A stretch of DNA of 6,492 nucleotides, from positions 1 to 6,492 of the forward strand of contig JAMCYY010000006.1 in assembly GCA_023473205.1 (NCBI GenBank). Reading direction: 5' to 3'. The notes beneath the pieces were generated by a model. It did not search any database and was not told the origin of the DNA. It saw only the letters and a program-made list of their open reading frames with translations. A program made the position numbers and the translations under genes. Origin of the DNA: Patescibacteria group bacterium. GTDB taxonomy: Bacteria > Patescibacteriota > Microgenomatia > UM-FILTER-40-11. Positions 1 to 6,415 of this stretch are shown in pieces (the stretch's first letter is position 1; each line of letters starts with the position of its first letter).

Positions 1-102
1 ATACTTGTCCGATCTACCTTGGGAAGATACATTCCTTCTAAAGTTAATTTTTGATCCAAAAAAAAAGCTTTATCTAAAAAATTGTCACCGTCAAACTCCC
101 GG
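1..102 (-). repeat. Left terminal inverted copy (fold-back of 241-342)
   Basis: Every base from 1 to 102 pairs with 342 down to 241 (position sum 343); identity ends at 103 against 240. The inner copy encodes the conserved asparagine synthase segment leading into GMYLPKVDRTS, while the outer copy read forward gives unrelated residues. The spacer is 103-240. It is most likely an assembly fold-back at the contig end. Confidence 0.93.
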
Positions 103-706
103 AAAAATTGGTGATTTGTTCCAATTTGCTTCTTTGCCTTTATCTTATCGTAATCAATTTTGGATTGCTTCTTTTTCTGAACCGGAAATAGAGCTTTTAT
201 TGGGTGAAAAACCTGATTATTCAGATTTGGAAGAATATGACCGGGAGTTTGACGGTGACAATTTTTTAGATAAAGCTTTTTTTTTGGATCAAAAATTAAC
301 TTTAGAAGGAATGTATCTTCCCAAGGTAGATCGGACAAGTATGCAGAAATCCCTGGAAGTGCGTTGTCCTTTTCTAGATATCTCCTTAATTGAATTTTCT
401 GCTAAAATTCCTGCAGAAAGAAAACTAAAGAATTTTCAAACCAAAGCTTTATTGAAACAGTTGGCTAAAGATTGTTTACCAAAAGAAATTTTAAATTTGC
501 CTAAGAAAGGTTTTGGCATTCCTTTAGGAGAGTGGTTAAAAGACGATTGGCAATTTTTAATTAAAAGGTATTTTAAGGAAGGGATTATCAGTCAAGGCAT
601 GTTAAATCCAGAGGGAGTAAAAAAATTGCTTTCTCGAGGAAGCCCTAGTGCGGTTTGGAAACTCTTGGTTTATTATTTATGGCAGGAAGAATGGCTAAGA
701 AATTAA
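2..706 (+). CDS. asnB: Asparagine synthase (glutamine-hydrolysing) family, C-terminal part, 5' truncated
   Basis: AsnB-family enzymes use ATP to activate a carboxylate and transfer an amide from glutamine; many members act on cell-surface sugars or peptides rather than free aspartate. The reading frame is open to the left edge and stops with TAA at 704-706. Only the end of the synthetase domain is present. Its family signatures are clear: GMYLPKVDRTSMQKSLEVRC then PFLD (about 308-380), matching the usual LxKvDRxSMaxSlEvRxPfLD block, then TKALLKQLAKDCLP and LPKKGFGIPLGEWL, matching the KxGFxxPxxxWL block near the C-terminus. The N-terminal glutaminase domain and the ATP-binding SGGxDS loop are missing. 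Bases 1-102 are an inverted copy of 241-342, so the first ~34 residues read here are artefactual; real coding sequence begins near 103. The TTG at 5 is not a genuine start. The 3' end overlaps the carbamoyltransferase gene. The family call is secure; the substrate is unknown. Confidence 0.9.
   Translation, partial: YLSDLPWEDTFLLKLIFDPKKKLYLKNCHRQTPGKIGDLFQFASLPLSYRNQFWIASFSEPEIELLLGEKPDYSDLEEYDREFDGDNFLDKAFFLDQKLTLEGMYLPKVDRTSMQKSLEVRCPFLDISLIEFSAKIPAERKLKNFQTKALLKQLAKDCLPKEILNLPKKGFGIPLGEWLKDDWQFLIKRYFKEGIISQGMLNPEGVKKLLSRGSPSAVWKLLVYYLWQEEWLRN
241..342 (+). repeat. Inner, genuine arm of the left inverted repeat
   Basis: This is the partner of 1-102 and lies wholly within the asparagine synthase reading frame. 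It reads through family-conserved residues, so it is the authentic copy. Confidence 0.93.
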
Positions 707-2472
707 AAGAAAACTATATTTTGGGTCTAAGCCTTTCCCATTGTGCCTCTGCCTGTTTAATTAAAAACGGGAAGGTGGTTGGCGCAGTTTCTGAAGAGCG
801 TTTAAATCGCAAAAAAAATTGCTTGGGTTATCCTAAGTCAGCAATTACTTTTTTACTAAAAGAAAACAATCTTTTGGGTCAAGACCTTGACTACGTGGTT
901 ATCCATGGCCTTAGCCCGCAATTGGCTGACTCGGATCAGGGATACCAGTCAATTTATTCTTTTTACGACAAACTGGCGGAAATTTTTTACTATTTGCCTT
1001 TTTTAAGAAAAATTTATCAGCCTTTATATGGATTTTTACGGCCAATTTATACTAAACATGGCCGTCAGGCAGTGGTTAGCTTATTAAAAAGTGATTTAGG
1101 AATTGCCGAAAATAAAATCCTTTTTGCGGATCATCATCTTTGTCATGCTTATGCTCCGCTTTTTGGCTTGCTTTCCAAAGAGCAAAGGGAAAAGAAATGG
1201 CTTATCTTTACTAATGATGGTATGGGTGATGATTATTGTACGGCAATTAACATTTTTGATCAGGGTGAGATAACTTCTTTTGGCAAAAAAACAAACAATG
1301 ATAATTCTTTCTCTTTGATTTACACTGCCGTTACCCGTTTTTTAGGGATGAAAACTTTAGAACATGAATATAAGGTGATGGGTTTGGCTCCTTATGCTGA
1401 TAAAATTGGCCAAAAAAAAAGTTATGAAATTTTACGCCAATTAGTATCCTTAAAAGATGATTATTCTTTTTCCTCTAAAGTTGAAGCTCCTTCTTTCTTT
1501 TTTTGGGTAAAGCATCACTTAGAAGGCCATCGTTTTGATTGGGTTGCCGGTGCCAGTCAGCAACTATTGGATGAATTGTTGTTAACCTGGATTAAACGGG
1601 CAATTAAGGAAACAGGGATAAACAAGGCAATTTTTGCTGGGGGAATCTTTATGAACGTTAAAGCCAATATGCTGATAAGCCAGCTATCAGGCCTGAAAGA
1701 AGTTTGCTTTATGCCTTCAGCAACAGATGAATCCACGGCAATAGGGGCAGCCTATTTTGGTTATCAAAAATTATGTCACGAGAAAAAACAGTTATTCAAT
1801 CCTTTGCCCCTTCCTAATTTGTATTTAGGGTGTCAGTTTAGTGAATCAGAAATTGAAACAGCACTCGAAAAAGGTGGGATTAAGAAAAAATATCAAGTGG
1901 AAAAAATTACCCGGCCGGAAAAGAAAATTGCAAAATTATTAGCCCAAGGGAAGATTATTGCCCGTTTTTGTGGCCCAATGGAGTTTGGGGCCCGGGCTTT
2001 GGGCAACCGTTCAATTTTAGCCTCTCCAAAAGATCCTTCGACAATAAGGATTATTAATGAACAAATTAAAGGCCGTGATTTTTGGATGCCTTTTGCCCCC
2101 GTGATCCTTGAAGAAAGACAAAAAGATTATTTAGTTAATCCTAAAAAACTGAAAGCTCCCTTTATGATTCTGGCTTTTCCGACAACCGAAAAAGGAAAAA
2201 AAGATTTAATGGCGGCAATCCACCCTTATGATTTTACCTGCCGTCCGCAGATTATTAATAAAGATGACACCCCGTCATATTATCAGATTGTTAAGGAATT
2301 TGAAAAATTAACCGGCATCGGGGCTTTGTTAAATACTTCTTTTAATTTGCACGGTGAGCCAATTGTTTGTTCGCCGGAAGATGCCTTATATACTTTTGAA
2401 AATTCCGGCTTGGAATATTTATTTCTGGAAGATTACTTGATAAGTAAAAAAATAACTGGTTTTGTAAGATAA
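691..2472 (+). CDS. Carbamoyltransferase, NodU/CmcH/TobZ family
   Basis: Members transfer a carbamoyl group from carbamoyl phosphate, via carbamoyl-AMP, to a hydroxyl of a sugar, glycan or antibiotic in the cytoplasm. At 593 residues it is full length for the family. The N-terminal Kae1-like domain shows ILGLSLSHCAS (10-20), SEER (34-37), the metal-binding DHHLCHA (147-153, His-x3-His), TNDGMGDD (174-181), EYKVMGLAPY (226-235) and FAGGIFMNVK (315-324). The C-terminal carbamoyl-phosphate domain shows GPMEFGARALGNRSIL (428-443), the GRDFWMPFAP segment and FNLHGEPIV (551-559). All expected core motifs are intact. I chose ATG 691 because an AGGA core (684-687) lies just upstream and the protein then starts close to the conserved domain. 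An in-frame ATG at 679 would add four residues. The gene overlaps the end of asnB by 16 bases, so the two are probably co-translated. The acceptor is unknown; a surface polysaccharide is my inference from the neighbours. Confidence 0.95.
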   Translation: MAKKLKENYILGLSLSHCASACLIKNGKVVGAVSEERLNRKKNCLGYPKSAITFLLKENNLLGQDLDYVVIHGLSPQLADSDQGYQSIYSFYDKLAEIFYYLPFLRKIYQPLYGFLRPIYTKHGRQAVVSLLKSDLGIAENKILFADHHLCHAYAPLFGLLSKEQREKKWLIFTNDGMGDDYCTAINIFDQGEITSFGKKTNNDNSFSLIYTAVTRFLGMKTLEHEYKVMGLAPYADKIGQKKSYEILRQLVSLKDDYSFSSKVEAPSFFFWVKHHLEGHRFDWVAGASQQLLDELLLTWIKRAIKETGINKAIFAGGIFMNVKANMLISQLSGLKEVCFMPSATDESTAIGAAYFGYQKLCHEKKQLFNPLPLPNLYLGCQFSESEIETALEKGGIKKKYQVEKITRPEKKIAKLLAQGKIIARFCGPMEFGARALGNRSILASPKDPSTIRIINEQIKGRDFWMPFAPVILEERQKDYLVNPKKLKAPFMILAFPTTEKGKKDLMAAIHPYDFTCRPQIINKDDTPSYYQIVKEFEKLTGIGALLNTSFNLHGEPIVCSPEDALYTFENSGLEYLFLEDYLISKKITGFVR

Positions 2473-2535
2473 AATTCTTCTTTATTTCATTTTTTTTAAA
2501 GGTTATTATTAAATTATTACTATTATTTATCAATT

Positions 2536-2541
2536 AAGGAG
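2536..2541 (+). promoter_or_regulatory. Shine-Dalgarno of the 76-residue membrane protein
   Basis: AAGGAG lies six bases before ATG 2548 and fixes that start. The preceding stretch from 2473 is nearly pure A/T, so promoter hexamers cannot be told apart from background there. Confidence 0.8.
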
Positions 2542-2547
2542 TAATCT

Positions 2548-2778
2548 ATGACTATCCTGGGACTTTCAATTTTAACCATTGCCTGGTTAGTGCAATTTTT
2601 CAGTATGTCCGGAAAAGACCTAAAAATTAAGCCCTTATTCTTGGTGATATATTGCTTAGGGGTAATGATTTTAATTATTGATGGGATTTTAGCTGGTTCT
2701 AAGCCGGTCATTTGGGGCAACACTGCTTGTATTGTGACTACTGGCTTGGTTCTTGCTAAAGTTAAAAAATTGCTTTGA
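2548..2778 (+). CDS. Small three-helix membrane protein, possibly SemiSWEET/PQ-loop-like
   Basis: This 76-residue protein has three hydrophobic stretches, about residues 3-20, 28-48 and 53-70, and ends in the basic tail KVKKLL. The start is well supported by an AAGGAG Shine-Dalgarno (2536-2541) six bases before ATG 2548. Size, three-helix layout and scattered residues (Q16 at the end of helix 1, P29 at the start of helix 2, G46, P53 and N58 entering helix 3) recall SemiSWEET half-transporters and the related LAB_N domain, which are three-helix units of the PQ-loop type. No canonical PQ dipeptide is visible, so the resemblance is weak and I do not assign a substrate. It sits 75 bases after the carbamoyltransferase gene and could be part of the same transcript or start its own. 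It may equally be an unrelated small hydrophobic protein. Confidence 0.75.
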   Translation: MTILGLSILTIAWLVQFFSMSGKDLKIKPLFLVIYCLGVMILIIDGILAGSKPVIWGNTACIVTTGLVLAKVKKLL

Positions 2779-2862
2779 GATAATTTGTGTCCAGATCTGT
2801 TTATGGCCTGATTCTTACATAATTTGTGCAAAATTCTTGGCTAAAAGCTCTACTCTCATTTC

Positions 2863-3135
2863 ATGACCAGTTTGGATATTTTGTACTTGGCTTTAGCGGT
2901 GGGTTTTTTAATTTTTATCAGCTTTTTGTCTTATGTTCTTTGGCAGACGGGAATGGTTTTAAAATCTTTACAGATTATTTTAAAAGACGCAGAGGAAGTT
3001 ACCAAAGATATTGCTAACTTAAGAAATTTATTTAAAATAATTGCCAAAGGAATTTTCAATAAAATATTATTTACCTGTAAAAAAGGAGGTGAAGAAGATG
3101 TTACATCACCATGGATGCCAAGAAATGAAAAGTGA
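2863..3135 (+). CDS. DUF948 (YtxG-like) single-pass membrane protein
   Basis: This is a 90-residue protein with one strong N-terminal membrane helix (about residues 5-27) followed by a charged, helical cytoplasmic region (LKSLQIILKDAEEVTKDIANLRNL). That is the usual plan of DUF948 proteins such as Bacillus YtxG: an N-terminal anchor and a heptad-like helix. ATG 2863 is the only ATG before an upstream in-frame stop at 2842-2844; no Shine-Dalgarno precedes it, which leaves the start less certain. The last 38 bases overlap the next gene, whose ribosome-binding site lies inside this one and is read here as KKGGEE. The tail after about residue 72 is therefore constrained by the overlap and probably not conserved. 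The pairing with a YtxH-like gene directly downstream matches the ytxGH order of Bacillus subtilis and is the best support for the family call. Molecular function is not known. Confidence 0.7.
   Translation: MTSLDILYLALAVGFLIFISFLSYVLWQTGMVLKSLQIILKDAEEVTKDIANLRNLFKIIAKGIFNKILFTCKKGGEEDVTSPWMPRNEK
3083..3092 (+). promoter_or_regulatory. Strong Shine-Dalgarno of the YtxH-like gene
   Basis: AAGGAGGTGA is close to the full anti-16S complement, with the GGAGG core ending eight bases before ATG 3098. It lies within the 3' end of the upstream YtxG-like reading frame and decides the start of the YtxH-like gene. It is much stronger than any site before the radical SAM or GT-C-like genes. Confidence 0.85.
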
Positions 3136-3328
3136 AAACGGAAAAGCAATGGGAGTAGAGCTTTTAGCCGCGGCAATGGGCGCTTTAGCTGTGGCTCTTG
3201 CTAATAAAGAAACTAGAGAAAAGATACAGGATAAAGTAAATGACCTGCTTGGCAAAGGTAAAGAGAAAATTGAGGAGACTAAAAGTGAATTGGAACAAAG
3301 GCTGGATGAGGATAATCATTGCTGTTAA
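3098..3328 (+). CDS. YtxH-like small protein with His/Cys-rich ends
   Basis: This is a 76-residue protein. A short hydrophobic Gly/Ala segment (residues 18-35, MGVELLAAAMGALAVALA) is followed by NKETREKIQDKVNDLLGKGK and a highly charged helix to the end. The hydrophobic stretch followed by ETREKI is the hallmark of YtxH proteins, general-stress-associated membrane or membrane-adjacent proteins of unknown mechanism. ATG 3098 is chosen because a near-perfect AAGGAGGTGA Shine-Dalgarno (3083-3092) lies at ideal spacing; in-frame codons further upstream would only add unsupported residues. Unusually, the termini carry possible metal ligands: HHHGC at 3-7 and HCC at 74-76, the last three residues. 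It overlaps the YtxG-like gene in another frame, which suggests translational coupling. Confidence 0.85.
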   Translation: MLHHHGCQEMKSENGKAMGVELLAAAMGALAVALANKETREKIQDKVNDLLGKGKEKIEETKSELEQRLDEDNHCC

Positions 3329-3351
3329 GAAAATTTTTAAAGACAGTAGCA

Positions 3352-3357
3352 TATAAT
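3352..3357 (+). promoter_or_regulatory. Consensus -10 box, possible leaderless promoter of the radical SAM gene
   Basis: A perfect TATAAT ends six bases before ATG 3364, so transcription starting about seven bases after the hexamer would begin at the start codon. No good Shine-Dalgarno lies before this ATG, which fits a leaderless message. No convincing -35 box is found at 16-18 bases; the nearest partial match (TTAAGA, 3326-3331) is 20 bases away. In such AT-rich DNA a chance hexamer is possible. Confidence 0.4.
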
Positions 3358-3363
3358 AGGGTC

Positions 3364-4875
3364 ATGAAGAAAGTTCTTCTTGTTAATCCTTTTTTAACTG
3401 TTTATCTTGATGATCCGGCGGGAATTAGTCCGCCTTTAGGTTTAGCTTACTTAGCTTCATATTTAGAAAGACAAGGAGTAAAAGTAAAAATTCTGGACGC
3501 GGCAGCAGAGGGAATTGAGAAAGTCCGGGAAATCGGTGGAAAAAAACGTTATGGCTTACCGGAAGAAGAGATTATTAAAAGAATAAAAGATTTTTCTCCG
3601 GAAATTGTAGGGATTACTTGTCAGTCAACGCTTCATGCTAAAGATGCCCAAGAAACAGCCGCAATTGTAAAAAAAGCCAATCCGAAAATTTTAGTCGTTA
3701 TGGGCGGCGCCCACCCTTCTGCCCTTCCCGAGGAAGTTCTTTCTGATAAAAATATTGATTTGGTTGTCAGGGGTGAAGGAGAGGTAACTTTAGGAGAGAT
3801 TGTTAATAATTATTCAAATGGTTCGACTCCGCTCACCATTTCAAACTTAATAAATATTTTGGGAATTTCTTATCGCGAAGGTAAAAAAATAGTCAACAAT
3901 CCGCCACGGCCTTTGATTAAAAACTTGGATAGTTTGCCTTTTCCTGCCAGGCATTTATTGCCAATGGCAATTTATTTAAGAGAAATTAATAAGGGGACAA
4001 ATTATTGTCAAAAAAAAAGAGTTTTTACCATGATGACCTCGCGTGGTTGTCCGGGAAATTGTATTTATTGTGCAGTAAGGACAGTTTGGGGAAGGAAATG
4101 GCGGGGACGTTCTCCTTCTAATGTTGTCGATGAAATTGAAACCCTCATTAAAGATTATCATGCAGAGGAAATTCATTTTTTAGATGATAGCCTTTCTGTT
4201 GATAAACCAAGACTTTTAGGTATTTGTGAAGAAATAATAAAAAGAAAAATTAAAATTAAATGGACGACCCCTAATGGAATTGCGGTTTGGCTTCTCGATA
4301 AAGGTTTGCTTCTTAAAATGAAAAAAGCGGGTTGTTACCGACTGACTTTTGGCTTGGAGTCAGGCAATAAAAAAATTTTGAAAAATTTTATTGGTAAAGA
4401 TTATGATTATCAAAAGGCCAAAGAAATTATAAGTTTTGCTTCTAGTATTGGACTTTGGACAGTGGGAACTTTTATCTTTGGCTTTCCTTATGAAAAAAAA
4501 GAGCAAATAAATGAGACTATCAATTTTGCTAAAGATACTGACCTTGATTTTGCGGTTTTTTATATTGCTAATCCTTTTCCCGGGACACCGATGTTTGAAA
4601 TTTATCAAAAAGAAAATCTCTTACCATTGAGCGGAGCTTATGAAATGGTTAGAGGAGGAAAATCACTTTTTTTTAGTCACGAAGAATTGCAAAAGCTGCA
4701 AGCCAAAGCTTTTTCTTTGTTTTGGCAAAACCGTCTAAAAAAACCACAACTTTTTTTGCGCAAAATCCGGTCTTTTGATGATCTATCTTACGCAACTCGC
4801 CTTGGAAAAAACTTTTTAAAAATGGTTAGTGGTTCCCTGATAAAAGTAAAAGGTATTGCGGCTTTATGGAAGTGA
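3364..4875 (+). CDS. B12-binding domain radical SAM protein
   Basis: This is a class of iron-sulfur enzymes that cleave S-adenosylmethionine to make a radical and often use cobalamin for methyl transfer. The 503-residue protein has an N-terminal B12-binding-type Rossmann domain: MKKVLLVNPF, PPLGLAYLASYLE (23-35), GGAHP (114-118) and RGEGE (136-140). The radical SAM barrel follows, with the 4Fe-4S motif CPGNCIYC (C229, C233, C236; CxxxCxxC), then HFLDDSL, YRLTFGLESG, TFIFGFPYE and NPFPGTPMFE, all typical of this superfamily. The cobalamin-ligand DxHxxG motif is not evident, which is common in the group. I chose ATG 3364 because the conserved VLLVNP strand follows directly; the in-frame TTG at 3319 would add 15 residues that overlap the YtxH-like gene. 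The stop is TGA. The substrate cannot be read from sequence; lipid or glycan modification is inferred only from the neighbours. Confidence 0.93.
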   Translation: MKKVLLVNPFLTVYLDDPAGISPPLGLAYLASYLERQGVKVKILDAAAEGIEKVREIGGKKRYGLPEEEIIKRIKDFSPEIVGITCQSTLHAKDAQETAAIVKKANPKILVVMGGAHPSALPEEVLSDKNIDLVVRGEGEVTLGEIVNNYSNGSTPLTISNLINILGISYREGKKIVNNPPRPLIKNLDSLPFPARHLLPMAIYLREINKGTNYCQKKRVFTMMTSRGCPGNCIYCAVRTVWGRKWRGRSPSNVVDEIETLIKDYHAEEIHFLDDSLSVDKPRLLGICEEIIKRKIKIKWTTPNGIAVWLLDKGLLLKMKKAGCYRLTFGLESGNKKILKNFIGKDYDYQKAKEIISFASSIGLWTVGTFIFGFPYEKKEQINETINFAKDTDLDFAVFYIANPFPGTPMFEIYQKENLLPLSGAYEMVRGGKSLFFSHEELQKLQAKAFSLFWQNRLKKPQLFLRKIRSFDDLSYATRLGKNFLKMVSGSLIKVKGIAALWK

Positions 4876-4911
4876 AGGGATGGAGTATCATATTCATTAT
4901 AGAAGAATGAC

Positions 4912-4963
4912 ACAATTTTCAAATTTAAATGAAAATTCATTGAAAATTGTCTAAATGAAAATT
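4912..4963 (+). repeat. AT-rich inverted and direct repeats in the gap before the GT-C-like gene
   Basis: ACAATTTTCAA (4912-4922) and TTGAAAATTGT (4940-4950) are perfect 11-base inverted arms around a 17-base loop. TAAATGAAAATT occurs twice (4926-4937 and 4952-4963), 26 bases apart, and TGAAAATT occurs three times. No U-tract follows the right arm, so this is not a normal intrinsic terminator. It may be an operator, or a weak RNA hairpin between the radical SAM and GT-C-like genes. The rest of the 106-base gap shows nothing else I can name. Confidence 0.5.
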
Positions 4964-4981
4964 GCAAATTTTTAACAAAAG

Positions 4982-6415
4982 ATGTTAAATTTTTTTAAAA
5001 TAAAATTAACTAGCTTATTAAAAGATAGATCTTGGGTATTAGAAATCTTGCCAATTCTCCTTCTTGGCCTTTTGTCATTTACTTGGTTTCGGGGAAATAA
5101 TTTTATTGGCGGCGGAGATTTCGGCATGCCCATGGACTGGATTAAATGTCTGAAAAGCCTTACTTGGTCCTGGAATGAAGATTATTCTTTTGGCGCCCAT
5201 GATCCCCGAAGTTTGACGATTTTAATTCCTTATGTTCTAATCGGCGCTTTTTTGCAAGGGTTAGGCATTTCTCTTGTTTTAATTGAAAAAATTATCTTTT
5301 ATCTTCTTTTTGTCTCGGGCGGCTTATCAATGTACTATCTTTGTTCAGCTTTAGGGATCAAAAAAATTGGAAAAATAGTTGCTTCACTTTTTTTTATGGT
5401 TAATCCTTTTTCTTTGATAATTATTTGGCGGGTTTCCCATGCTTTTATCCAAATGCCGTATGCTTTTGCCCCTTTATATCTTGGCCTTTATATTAATGGA
5501 CTCTTGAAAAAGAAAAATTATGTTTACTGGTTATTGGTTACTTTAATTTGGGAGTTTACGAGCACTAGTTCCTATACTTGGCAGGCAGCTGTAATTATTC
5601 ATTGGCTGCCAATTGGTTTATATTTTATATTTTTCTTCTTCGCTTTTCCTAAACAGAGAAATTATGCCATTAAATCAACTTTAATGTTAGTTTTTTCTTG
5701 GCTATTAATAAACGCTTATTGGTTACTTCCTTTTATTACTAGTCTTTCCCAAGCCATAGCTTCGGCACATTCACCAGCCCTCATGTCAGATATTGATACC
5801 TTAAAACTAACCAGTGTTAAAATTTTTGAAGCCATCAGGATGATGGGTTTTTGGTCTCTTCATAGCGGTTATCGAGGGGAGCCTTATTATCCGTACCATA
5901 ATTATTATAATAATTTTTTTGTTTTGTCTATCAGTTGGCTTATTCCTGTTTTGGTTATATTTGGACTATGGAAAAATTGGATTTGTAAAAATAAATTAAT
6001 TTTTTTCTATTCAATTGCTTTAATTACCTTTGGCTTATTAGGAATGTCCGGACCAACTCTTCCTTTTGGTAATTTAATCATTGGTCTTTACAAACTTTTT
6101 CCACCGCTGGCTCTTTTAACCCGTTTTACTTTTTTATTTTTTGGCATTCCGGCCTTTTTAGCTTTTACTTATTTAATTGGTGAAGGCGTTAATTTTCTTT
6201 GGGAAAAAGGAGAAAAGAAATTTTCCTCTTTTTTGTATTTTCCTTTAGGTCTTTTAGGCTTTTTACTTTTCGTAATTCTGGTTTGGCCTTTTTGGAATGG
6301 GGAAGTTATCCGTAGTGGGAACAACAACTATCCTGGTGAAAGATTTACTGTACCTTCCTATTGGTTTGATGCAAAAAAATGGTTAGCCGAGGAAAAAGTT
6401 TGTAAAGACCAATGA
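4982..6415 (+). CDS. Polytopic membrane protein, GT-C glycosyltransferase-like, 3' truncated
   Basis: The N-terminal 470 residues are strongly hydrophobic, with about eleven membrane helices beginning near residue 18. The first long extracytoplasmic loop holds GGGDFGMPMD (43-52; D46, D52) and AHDPRS (72-77). An acidic motif after helix 1 is typical of GT-C enzymes, which use polyprenyl-linked sugars outside the membrane. NPF (141-143) and the late segment NNNYPGERFTVPSYWFDAKK resemble large membrane proteins of the AftD (DUF3367) or YfhO type, usually much longer than this. That assignment is by general look, not by a decisive motif. ATG 4982 starts just before the first helix; no Shine-Dalgarno is visible. 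From 6391 the sequence is an inverted copy of 6001-6102, so residues 471-477 and the TGA stop at 6413 are artefactual and the gene should be treated as open at its 3' end. It probably assembles or modifies a surface glycan. Confidence 0.8.
   Translation: MLNFFKIKLTSLLKDRSWVLEILPILLLGLLSFTWFRGNNFIGGGDFGMPMDWIKCLKSLTWSWNEDYSFGAHDPRSLTILIPYVLIGAFLQGLGISLVLIEKIIFYLLFVSGGLSMYYLCSALGIKKIGKIVASLFFMVNPFSLIIIWRVSHAFIQMPYAFAPLYLGLYINGLLKKKNYVYWLLVTLIWEFTSTSSYTWQAAVIIHWLPIGLYFIFFFFAFPKQRNYAIKSTLMLVFSWLLINAYWLLPFITSLSQAIASAHSPALMSDIDTLKLTSVKIFEAIRMMGFWSLHSGYRGEPYYPYHNYYNNFFVLSISWLIPVLVIFGLWKNWICKNKLIFFYSIALITFGLLGMSGPTLPFGNLIIGLYKLFPPLALLTRFTFLFFGIPAFLAFTYLIGEGVNFLWEKGEKKFSSFLYFPLGLLGFLLFVILVWPFWNGEVIRSGNNNYPGERFTVPSYWFDAKKWLAEEKVCKDQ
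6001..6102 (+). repeat. Inner, genuine arm of the right inverted repeat
   Basis: It encodes a continuous hydrophobic membrane segment of the GT-C-like protein (around GLLGMSGPTLPFGNLIIGLY) and is the authentic copy. It pairs with 6391-6492 (position sum 12493) without a mismatch; identity ends at 6103. Confidence 0.93.

Noticed and set aside
2467..2497. Possible intrinsic terminator after the carbamoyltransferase gene: a seven-pair stem (2467-2473 with 2481-2487) before eight T's at 2490-2497.
   Set aside because: The stem is all A-U apart from one G-U pair, far too weak to call in AT-rich DNA.
2792..2799. Eight-base palindrome CAGATCTG after the small membrane gene.
   Set aside because: It is a single short palindrome with no flanking symmetry or repeat.
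2780..2828. Ten-base direct repeat ATAATTTGTG at 2780-2789 and 2819-2828, and a -10-like CATAAT at 2818-2823 before the YtxG-like gene.
   Set aside because: The repeat is short, only two copies exist, and no -35 box stands at proper spacing; chance is adequate explanation.
2342..3176. Minus-strand open frames at 2342-2533, 2523-2831 and 2931-3176.
   Set aside because: They overlap well-supported + strand genes, lack ribosome-binding sites and show no recognisable domains.
6391..6415. Natural C-terminus of the GT-C-like protein at the TGA at 6413.
   Set aside because: This stretch is the inverted copy of an inner part of the same gene, so the stop is not authentic.
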